The notes below the pieces were generated by a model. It made no database searches and was not told the origin of the DNA. It worked only from the letters and a program-made list of their open reading frames with translations. From an uncultured Kiloniellales bacterium (lineage in GTDB: Bacteria; Pseudomonadota; Alphaproteobacteria; Kiloniellales; JAKSDN01), in assembly GCA_947259625.1 (NCBI GenBank), contig CAMYMY010000280.1, positions 1 through 5,239 of the forward strand: DNA of 5,239 bases, written 5' to 3'. The position numbers were made by a program, and so were the translations under genes. The stretch's first letter is position 1. The number at the start of each line of letters is the position of its first letter. Positions 1-3,981 of this stretch are shown here, in pieces.

Positions 1-639
1 CTCGGCAGGCGCCGTTTCGACGGCCGGTTCCTCGGCCGAAGCGGTTTCCTCGGCCGGCGCCACTTCGGCGGCACCCTCCTCGGCCGGCGCGTCCTCGGCC
101 GGCGCCACTTCGGCGGCAGGTTCCTCGACCGGAGCGGCCGCTGCAGCAAGCTCCTCGGCCAGGATTTCCTCGGCAGGCGCTTCCTCGGCCGGCGCCTCCT
201 CTGCAGCAGGCTCCTCGGCCGGCGCAGCCTCGGCGGCGGGTTCCTCGGCCGGTGCCTCTTCGGCAACCGCAGCCTCGACAGCAGGTGCCGCCGCGGCCGC
301 CTGCTTGGCCTCCGCGCGTTCCTTCAAGCGCTCGAGCGTCTTCGCCCTGGGCTGGCTCTTCTTGGTCTGCTCCGGGATCGCCGGCATCTGGATGATCTCG
401 GCCTGGCCCAGGAAGCGCGCCACCCGGTCGCTCGGCCGGGCGCCAACCGAGACCCAGTGCCTGGCGCGCTCCTCGTTCAGGTTCAGACGCTCAGGGTGGT
501 CCTTGGGCACCATCGGATTGTAGGTGCCGATCTTCTCGATGAAGCGGCCGTCGCGGGGGCTGCGCGAATCGGCCACCACGATGCGGTAGAAGGGGCGCTT
601 CTTGGCGCCGCCGCGGGCCAGTCGAATTCTCAAAGACAT
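1..639 (-). CDS. rpsP: 30S ribosomal protein S16 with long Ala/Glu/Pro C-terminal tail (C-terminus off the left edge)
   Basis: S16 is a small-subunit ribosomal protein that binds 16S rRNA and helps assemble the 30S body. The minus frame from the ATG at 639 stays open for 213 codons to the window edge. Residues 1-85 are a complete S16 core: it opens MSLRIRLARGGAKKRPFYRI, followed by the VVADSR, GRFIEKIGTYNP and RPSDRV blocks. The start is supported by AGAGGA about 8 bases upstream. S16 is usually 80-90 residues, and alphaproteobacteria often carry an extension. Here a basic linker (about 92-112, rich in K/R/E) leads into at least 100 residues of A/E/P repeats of the APAEE type, very acidic and still open at position 1. 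The gene begins 52 bases after the ffh stop in the same direction and is presumably in its operon. Identification of the core is secure; the full tail length is unknown. Confidence 0.95.
   Translation of the reverse strand, partial: MSLRIRLARGGAKKRPFYRIVVADSRSPRDGRFIEKIGTYNPMVPKDHPERLNLNEERARHWVSVGARPSDRVARFLGQAEIIQMPAIPEQTKKSQPRAKTLERLKERAEAKQAAAAAPAVEAAVAEEAPAEEPAAEAAPAEEPAAEEAPAEEAPAEEILAEELAAAAAPVEEPAAEVAPAEDAPAEEGAAEVAPAEETASAEEPAVETAPAE
47..118. repeat. 27-bp exact direct repeat inside the rpsP tail (two copies, 45-bp period)
   Basis: The 27 bases at 47-73 recur exactly at 92-118, 45 bases (15 codons) apart, so the repeat stays in frame. Shorter copies of CTCGGCCGGCGC and close variants recur through 1-260. 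The repeats encode the AEVAPAE and APAEE units of the S16 tail, so they are protein-coding repeats and not an independent element. The in-frame period suggests the tail grew by slippage or unequal recombination. Confidence 0.85.
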
Positions 640-651
640 GCTCGTTCCTCT
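640..651 (-). promoter_or_regulatory. Ribosome binding site of rpsP
   Basis: Read on the minus strand, AGAGGAACGAGC lies directly before the rpsP ATG. The AGAGGA core is a good anti-16S match at normal spacing and fixes the S16 start at 639. Confidence 0.7.
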
Positions 652-682
652 TGCTGGTGTCGTGTCGTTGTCCGTTATCGCT

Positions 683-698
683 GCGCTGCCGTCAGCGC
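683..698 (-). other. Perfect hairpin across the ffh stop codon
   Basis: GCGCTG (6 bp), a 4-base loop and CAGCGC form a perfect GC-rich hairpin that includes the ffh TGA stop (692-694). It lies in the 52-base ffh-rpsP gap. No run of U follows it on the minus-strand transcript, so it does not look like a classical intrinsic terminator. It could be an mRNA-processing or 3'-protection element that sets the ratio of the two products. The function is inference only. Confidence 0.4.
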
Positions 699-2059
699 GG
701 GAAGCCGCCGCCGCCGGGCGGCATACCGGGCAGGCCGTGGCGCATCAGGCCCTTCTTGTCCATCTTGGAGACCCGTTTCATCATGCGGCTGGCCTCCTTG
801 TGTTGCTTCAGGAGCTTGTTGATCTCCTGCACGTTGGTCCCAGAGCCGCCGGCGATGCGTTGCTTGCGGCTCGCCTTGATGATCTCGGGCCGGCGCCGTT
901 CCTTGGGGGTCATGGACGACAGGATGGCGAGCTGGCGCTTGATCACGCCGTCGTCGACCTTGGCGTCCTTCATCTGCCTCTGGATCTTGGGCACGCCGGG
1001 CAGCATGCCCATGAGGCCGCTCAATCCACCCATCTTCTGCAGCTGCCTGAGCTGGCTGGCCAGGTCGTCCAGGTCGAACTTGCCCTTCTGGATCCTCTTG
1101 GCGAGCTTTTCGGCCTCGTCCTGCTCGATCGTCTCGGCCGCCTTCTCGACCAGCGAGACCACGTCTCCCATGCCCAGGATGCGGCCGACGATCCGGTCCG
1201 GGTGGAAGGCCTCCAGCGCGTCCAGCTTCTCGCCGGTGCCGAGCAGCTTGATCGGCCGGCCGGTCACCGCCTTCATGGAGAGCGCCGCGCCGCCGCGCGC
1301 ATCGCCGTCGGCGCGGCTCAGCACGATGCCGGTCAGGCCCACCTTCTCGTTGAAGTTCGTGGCCACCGTGACGGCGTCCTGGCCGGTCATGGCGTCGGCC
1401 ACCAGCAGGGTCTCGTGCGGCTTGACCGCGGCGCCGACCCCGGCCACCTCGGCCATCAGCTCCTCGTCGATGGCGAGCCGCCCGGCGGTGTCCAGCAGCA
1501 CCACGTCGAAGCCTTCCAGGGCCGCGGTCTGCACGGCGCGCTTGGCGATCGCAACCGGCGGCTCGCCGGGCACGATGTCCAGCGTGCGCACCCCGGCCTG
1601 CTCGCCGAGCACGGCGAGCTGCTGCTGGGCGGCCGGCCGGCGCACGTCGAGCGAGGCCATCAGCGATTTCTTCTTGTCGCGCTCCCTGAGGCGAAGAGCG
1701 ATCTTGGCGGTCGTGGTGGTCTTGCCGGAACCCTGCAGGCCGACCAGCATGACGACGGCGGGCGGCGGTACCTCGAGCCCGAGGGCCTCGCCTTCGCTGC
1801 CCAGGGTCTCGATCAGGTGGTCGTGCACGATCTTGACCACCATCTGCCCGGGCGTGACCGAGCGCAGCACCTGCTCGCCGACGGCCTTCTCCTTGATCGC
1901 CTCGACGAAATCCTTGACCACGGGCAGCGCCACGTCGGCCTCGAGCAGCGCAACGCGCACCTCGCGCAGCGCGGCCGTGACGTCGGCCTCGCTGAGCGCG
2001 CCGCGCCGCGTCAGCTTGTCGAAGACTTGGCCGAGCCGTTCCTGCAGGCTGTCGAACAT
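692..2059 (-). CDS. ffh: Signal recognition particle protein Ffh (SRP54 GTPase)
   Basis: Ffh binds 4.5S RNA and signal sequences on nascent membrane proteins, and delivers ribosomes to the FtsY receptor at the inner membrane by paired GTP hydrolysis. The 455-residue product is full length. The N domain carries ALLEADV (37-43). The G domain carries the P-loop GLQGSGKTTTTAK (107-119), the insertion-box motif DVRRPAAQQQL (138-148), DTAGRL (190-195), SRADGDARGGAA (248-259) and GTGEK (274-278). The M domain starts near 327 with a methionine/glycine-rich finger loop (about 343-354), then the RNA-binding RKQRIAGGSG (398-407). The tail is short and ends in PPGGGGFPR. The nucleotide-specificity motif reads SRAD where TKxD is the general form. 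The RBS before the ATG is weak (GGGAA). The gene is followed by rpsP; 159 bases separate it from the lipoprotein gene upstream. Confidence 0.97.
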   Translation of the reverse strand: MFDSLQERLGQVFDKLTRRGALSEADVTAALREVRVALLEADVALPVVKDFVEAIKEKAVGEQVLRSVTPGQMVVKIVHDHLIETLGSEGEALGLEVPPPAVVMLVGLQGSGKTTTTAKIALRLRERDKKKSLMASLDVRRPAAQQQLAVLGEQAGVRTLDIVPGEPPVAIAKRAVQTAALEGFDVVLLDTAGRLAIDEELMAEVAGVGAAVKPHETLLVADAMTGQDAVTVATNFNEKVGLTGIVLSRADGDARGGAALSMKAVTGRPIKLLGTGEKLDALEAFHPDRIVGRILGMGDVVSLVEKAAETIEQDEAEKLAKRIQKGKFDLDDLASQLRQLQKMGGLSGLMGMLPGVPKIQRQMKDAKVDDGVIKRQLAILSSMTPKERRRPEIIKASRKQRIAGGSGTNVQEINKLLKQHKEASRMMKRVSKMDKKGLMRHGLPGMPPGGGGFPR

Positions 2060-2218
2060 CGTGTATCAGCGTTCCCGCTTAGATCCGCACCGCGCTCAAA
2101 CGTCCTTCGCGCCAGTGCGCGAAACTCGCGGACTGGCGGGGCTCCTCGGAACCGGGGTGTTCCCCAAGGCTTGAGCGGGGCGGACCCTAAGCCGGGCGCC
2201 ACCCCGCGTCAAGACGGA
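2060..2218. other. Intergenic region between the lipoprotein gene and ffh
   Basis: This 159-base gap must hold the ffh leader and possibly its promoter. On the minus strand TTGACGC (2206-2212) fits the alphaproteobacterial housekeeping -35 pattern TTGACGS, but no convincing -10 follows at the right distance. GCGGGG (2175-2180) and CCCCGC (2202-2207) can pair as a 6-bp stem around a 21-base loop, and GGAAC/GTTCC around 2150-2165 can form a small hairpin. Neither is followed by a U tract. Whether ffh has its own promoter here cannot be decided by eye. Confidence 0.35.
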
Positions 2219-3055
2219 TCAGTTCGGCTCTCTTTGAACCTTGGCCTGCGCCGCGCGCTTTTCGGCCAGCTCGAGGCGCAGATCTCGCGCCATCTCGCCG
2301 ACCTCCTTGGTCAGCTCGATGGCCGCCGCCAGCTTGGCCTTGTCGACGACCTCCTCGGCGGCATTGGAGGAATTGATCATGGTCGAGAGCGTGGCGGCCG
2401 CGTCCTCCACCGTGGTCGACGCGTAGCCATAGGTATAGCCGTTGCGCACGTCGAGCAGGACCGCCTGGGCGATACCGTCGGCCTCGATGCTTTCGCTGGG
2501 CGCGATGTAGAAACCGATCAGCGTCAGCCAGGTGATGGCCAGGGGGTTGGTCGTCTGTTCGCTCTTGCTCAGGGTCTCGTAGATCAGCACCACATCGACG
2601 TGCTGGCGCGCGGCGGCGAGGCGGATGTCGCGCACCGTCTGCTCGATGCAGGGACCGTAGGGACCGCAACCGTAACCCTCCCGTTCCGCCTTGGAGAGCG
2701 GCTGGCGCGCCAGGGCCGCGATCAGCGGGCTGACCGGCAGGAACTCGCCCCAACCGGGGCCCAGATCTCCGGCCATGGCCAGCCAAGCCTCGGCCTCGGC
2801 CTGAGGGACCGGCGTCAGCCGGCCGCCGTCGATCCGCGCGATGCCGACGCGCGCCGGGAAGGTCAGGATCGGCTCCACGTCGGCCGCCTCGCGGATGTCG
2901 GCGTCCATCGCGCCGGCCCCGGCCGCCTGGGCCTGCGACTCATAGCGCTCGAGATACGCCTTGCCCGAAGTCGTCTGCGTGTAGGTCGTGCAGCTGATCA
3001 GAAAAAAGACCATGCCCAGGCTCGCGCCCAGGCGCACGGAATTGCTGAATGTCAT
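2219..3055 (-). CDS. Predicted lipoprotein of unknown function
   Basis: The 278-residue product begins with a lipoprotein signal peptide: a short N-region with one arginine, a hydrophobic core (9-20) and a lipobox FLISC ending at Cys22, where signal peptidase II would cut and the cysteine would be acylated. Residues +2/+3 are Thr-Thr, with no Asp at +2, so in Gram-negatives the protein would be expected to be exported to the outer membrane. The mature part has a central domain with a Cys130-x5-Cys136 pair (GCGPYGPC), a hydrophobic strand VDVVLIYETL (153-162), a stretch of hydrophobic and aromatic residues (172-185) and a C-terminal charged Ala/Glu/Lys helix (about 232-275). I do not recognise the family. 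The start at 3055 is preferred over 3124 because it gives a correct signal peptide and has GGGGGTG 5 bases upstream. It has the same strand as ffh but no clear operon link. Confidence 0.85.
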   Translation of the reverse strand: MTFSNSVRLGASLGMVFFLISCTTYTQTTSGKAYLERYESQAQAAGAGAMDADIREAADVEPILTFPARVGIARIDGGRLTPVPQAEAEAWLAMAGDLGPGWGEFLPVSPLIAALARQPLSKAEREGYGCGPYGPCIEQTVRDIRLAAARQHVDVVLIYETLSKSEQTTNPLAITWLTLIGFYIAPSESIEADGIAQAVLLDVRNGYTYGYASTTVEDAAATLSTMINSSNAAEEVVDKAKLAAAIELTKEVGEMARDLRLELAEKRAAQAKVQREPN

Positions 3056-3145
3056 GGCACACCCCCGGTCGGAATTGATCCAGGGTGCCAGCCTGCCGGG
3101 AAAAGCAAGCGGCTTTCGGGTCATTCTGTGTCAGGAATGAGGCGC

Positions 3146-3179
3146 GCCGCCAGGGTCGGCGGCCACCGGGCCGGCCCGG
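3146..3179. other. Adjacent GC-rich hairpin and 14-bp palindrome
   Basis: GCCGCC (3146-3151) pairs with GGCGGC (3158-3163) around a 6-base loop. Two bases on, CCGGGCCGGCCCGG (3166-3179) is a perfect palindrome. They lie 48-81 bases past the stop of the 3227-3505 gene, before the lipoprotein start at 3055. This is where a terminator for the zinc-ribbon-like unit would be expected, but no U tract follows on the minus strand. It may be a Rho-independent-like structure lacking U, a protein site, or simply high-GC chance. Confidence 0.35.
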
Positions 3180-3226
3180 GTCTATCGGGATTCTTCCGCA
3201 CCGCGCAGAAGCGCATCGGCTACCGG

Positions 3227-3505
3227 TCAGTTTCGGCAGTTCGCGGTCTGGCGGTTGTAGAAGTAGTCGTTCGCGATCTCGGCCGGCTCCACGGGCTCGG
3301 TCAACATCACGGCCGCCATCTTCCCGTGCTTGAGCGCATGGCGCATGAACACGTAGTTGGTCGCCAGATCGACCGAGGGCTCCTCATGCCCGCAGGTCGA
3401 GCAGGTGACCGTCGTCCCCAAATCCTTCACCACGAAGGAGTGGCATGCACCGCCTGCGGTGCACTCCACCAGATATCCTTCGGGCCGCTTGCCTATGATG
3501 ATCAT
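3227..3505 (-). CDS. Small zinc-ribbon-like protein of unknown function
   Basis: The 92-residue product has four cysteines in the N-terminal half, Cys15-x5-Cys21-His22 and Cys35-x2-Cys38, the second within TVTCSTCGHEEP, which resembles a zinc-knuckle beta-hairpin. This suggests one zinc or iron site in a ribbon fold. The rest (about 45-90) is mixed, with Met/His/Lys (FMRHALKHGKMA) and an acidic PVEPAEIANDYFY segment; a single Cys90 sits near the end. No signal peptide or membrane span is visible, so the protein is probably cytoplasmic. The ATG at 3505 has GAGAAGGG 4 bases upstream, and it overlaps the stop of the 45-codon ORF upstream as ATGA, which suggests translational coupling. I do not recognise the family. 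It could bind nucleic acid or a partner protein, but nothing in the sequence decides this. Confidence 0.75.
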   Translation of the reverse strand: MIIIGKRPEGYLVECTAGGACHSFVVKDLGTTVTCSTCGHEEPSVDLATNYVFMRHALKHGKMAAVMLTEPVEPAEIANDYFYNRQTANCRN

Positions 3506-3639
3506 GTCCCTTCTCCGATTATCGGCAGGAGATCGAGCGCGGCATCCATGAGAATCGCCATGCTACAAGCCATCGGTGCGCATTCCTGGATCGTCCCTCC
3601 GATCCTGTCCTGCGCGGGCCTGGCACATAGCGCGGTCAT
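3502..3639 (-). CDS. Candidate 45-residue small protein or leader peptide, coupled to the zinc-ribbon-like gene
   Basis: The minus-strand ATG at 3639 follows a perfect AGGAGG at a 6-base spacing. The frame runs 45 codons and its TGA (3502-3504) overlaps the next ATG (3503-3505) as ATGA. The product begins MTALCARPAQDR, has three cysteines (5, 20, 25) and four methionines after the first (23, 27, 31 among nearby residues), and ends in a partly hydrophobic, possibly amphipathic segment (27-41, ending DLLPIIG). No known domain is recognised. By my count 31 of 45 codons end in G or C, lower than ffh or dapF appears to be, and it uses AGG, CTA and ATA; so it may be young, foreign, or selected mainly as a translated leader. 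The RBS, the coupling and the promoter about 40 bases upstream all favour real translation. The alternative is a non-coding leader with a chance ORF. Confidence 0.55.
   Translation of the reverse strand: MTALCARPAQDRIGGTIQECAPMACSMAILMDAALDLLPIIGEGT
3588..3605 (-). other. Perfect hairpin within the small upstream ORF
   Basis: GGATCG (3588-3593) and CGATCC (3600-3605) form a 6-bp stem around a 6-base loop. In the minus-strand RNA the loop reads GAGGGA, a Shine-Dalgarno-like purine run. It could affect translation through the 45-codon ORF, but one short hairpin of this kind is not rare in GC-rich DNA. Confidence 0.25.
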
Positions 3640-3645
3640 CGGCCG

Positions 3646-3651
3646 CCTCCT
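3646..3651 (-). promoter_or_regulatory. Perfect Shine-Dalgarno sequence AGGAGG
   Basis: On the minus strand AGGAGG sits 6 bases before the ATG at 3639. It is the strongest ribosome binding site in the window, and is the main reason for calling the 45-codon ORF. Confidence 0.7.
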
Positions 3652-3684
3652 GTGGTGAATGTTTTTTATTGATTGCTGGGACTA

Positions 3685-3713
3685 ATTGTAGCTTAAGAAA
3701 GTATTAATCTCAA
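3685..3713 (-). promoter_or_regulatory. Sigma70-type promoter for the small-ORF/zinc-ribbon-like unit
   Basis: On the minus strand TTGAGA (3708-3713, 5 of 6 to consensus) is followed after exactly 17 bases by TACAAT (3685-3690, 5 of 6). Transcription would start near 3678, giving a leader of about 39 bases before the ATG at 3639, with AGGAGG in between. The spacer between the two boxes holds a perfect TTAA-N7-TTAA, so a CtrA-like protein bound there would most likely repress. Confidence 0.6.
3693..3707. promoter_or_regulatory. CtrA-type binding sequence 1 (TTAA-N7-TTAA)
   Basis: TTAAGAAAGTATTAA matches the TTAA-N7-TTAA pattern of CtrA, the cell-cycle and motility response regulator conserved in many alphaproteobacteria. 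It lies wholly within the 17-base spacer of the minus-strand promoter. Chance matches are more likely in AT-rich DNA, so binding is an inference. Confidence 0.4.
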
Positions 3714-3724
3714 TAAAAACTTAA

Positions 3725-3749
3725 AAACAATTTAGATAAAATATTGTTT
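3725..3749. repeat. 7-bp inverted repeat at the centre of the AT-rich island
   Basis: AAACAAT (3725-3731) and ATTGTTT (3743-3749) are perfect inverted copies around an 11-base AT-only spacer with one G. The dyad centre (3737) is within half a base of the centre of the TTAA array. On the minus strand it is followed by T-rich sequence, but with an AT stem it is more likely a protein site than a terminator. Confidence 0.5.
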
Positions 3750-3767
3750 ATTAACTATATGGCGTTT

Positions 3768-3782
3768 TTAATGTATTGTTAA
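3768..3782. promoter_or_regulatory. CtrA-type binding sequence 2 (TTAA-N7-TTAA)
   Basis: TTAATGTATTGTTAA, followed by CC, matches TTAA-N7-TTAACC, the fuller form of the CtrA site. It mirrors sequence 1 about position 3737.5. If the weak plus-strand promoter at 3785-3811 is real, this site would be centred about 42 bases before its start, a classic activating position. Confidence 0.4.
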
Positions 3783-3784
3783 CC

Positions 3785-3811
3785 TTGTTTGTTCCGCGTG
3801 CGAGGTAAATC
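3785..3811 (+). promoter_or_regulatory. Possible plus-strand promoter below the second CtrA-type sequence
   Basis: TTGTTTG (3785-3791), 12 bases, then GGTAAATC (3804-3811) partly fits the alphaproteobacterial housekeeping pattern TTGACGS-N10-14-GCTANAWC: the -10 has one mismatch, and the -35 keeps only TTG and the last G. The start would be near 3818, about 165 bases before dapF, with no good ORF in between. Weak -35 elements are typical of activator-dependent promoters, which would fit the adjacent CtrA-type site. Confidence 0.25.
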
Positions 3812-3944
3812 TTACTAACCGTGGGACGTTCGGCGTGGCCTTGGCAGCGGAAAAGGCGCACCGGCGATCGAAGGTAAGGGGCGCGGCGGGATCCGGCATC
3901 GGCGGTGCCCGGCCTCCCGTCGCCCGCGCGCCGGCCCAGCCATC

Positions 3945-3974
3945 TGGACTTGCCCCCCCGCGCGGCCCTATAAC
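3945..3974 (+). promoter_or_regulatory. dapF proximal promoter, probably giving a leaderless mRNA
   Basis: CCTATAAC (3967-3974) differs from the alphaproteobacterial -10 pattern GCTANAWC at one base and contains TATAAC. TGGACT (3945-3950) lies 18 bases before TATAAC and matches TTGACA at 4 of 6. The expected start, 6-8 bases past the -10, falls at or next to the dapF ATG (3982). No Shine-Dalgarno sequence is present before this ATG. Confidence 0.45.
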
Positions 3975-3981
3975 CCGGCCC

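Larger units (their letters stand above)
3655..3800. promoter_or_regulatory. AT-rich divergent regulatory island with mirror-symmetric TTAA array
   Basis: In a very GC-rich neighbourhood this stretch is extremely AT-rich: 26 G+C in 120 bases (3661-3780). It lies between divergent units, the minus-strand small genes and plus-strand dapF. It has exactly six TTAA words, starting at 3693, 3704, 3721, 3751, 3768 and 3779. The start-to-start spacings are 11, 17, 30, 17 and 11, a mirror image about 3737.5. Near the centre is an inverted repeat, AAACAAT/ATTGTTT. The arrangement looks like a bidirectional operator for a dimeric regulator. No transposon ends or target duplications are visible. Confidence 0.6.

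Noticed and set aside
2150..2207. Intrinsic terminator after the lipoprotein gene
   Set aside because: The possible stems are short or enclose a 21-base loop, and none is followed by a run of U in the minus-strand RNA.
2187..2786. Shifted-frame minus-strand ORF overlapping the lipoprotein gene
   Set aside because: Arg/Gly-rich shadow translation without an RBS. The lipoprotein frame has a signal peptide, lipobox and ordinary protein composition.
3060..3110. Sigma54-type promoter (TGGCAC on the minus strand) before the lipoprotein
   Set aside because: The required TTGC-like -12 element is missing at the right spacing after TGGCAC.
3056..3124. Longer lipoprotein start at 3124
   Set aside because: It would place 23 extra residues before the signal peptide and has no clear RBS, while 3055 has a GGGGGTG site and gives a normal lipoprotein signal.
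602..3658. A 1018-codon open frame on the plus strand across ffh, the lipoprotein and the small genes
   Set aside because: It lies opposite clearly recognised minus-strand genes, and its translation is low-complexity His/Arg/Gly/Leu sequence with no domain. Long antisense open frames are expected opposite genes with strong GC third-position bias.
3655..3800. AT-rich island as a replication origin or a small transposon remnant
   Set aside because: No good DnaA boxes are seen (the best, TTATCTAAA on the minus strand, has three mismatches to TTATCCACA). No terminal inverted repeats or target duplications flank the island. The promoter and TTAA elements explain it better.
3835..3981. Upstream GTG start adding 49 residues to DapF
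   Set aside because: The added residues are Ala/Pro/Arg-rich with no family match. There is no Shine-Dalgarno sequence, and the -10 box at 3967-3974 would lie inside the gene.
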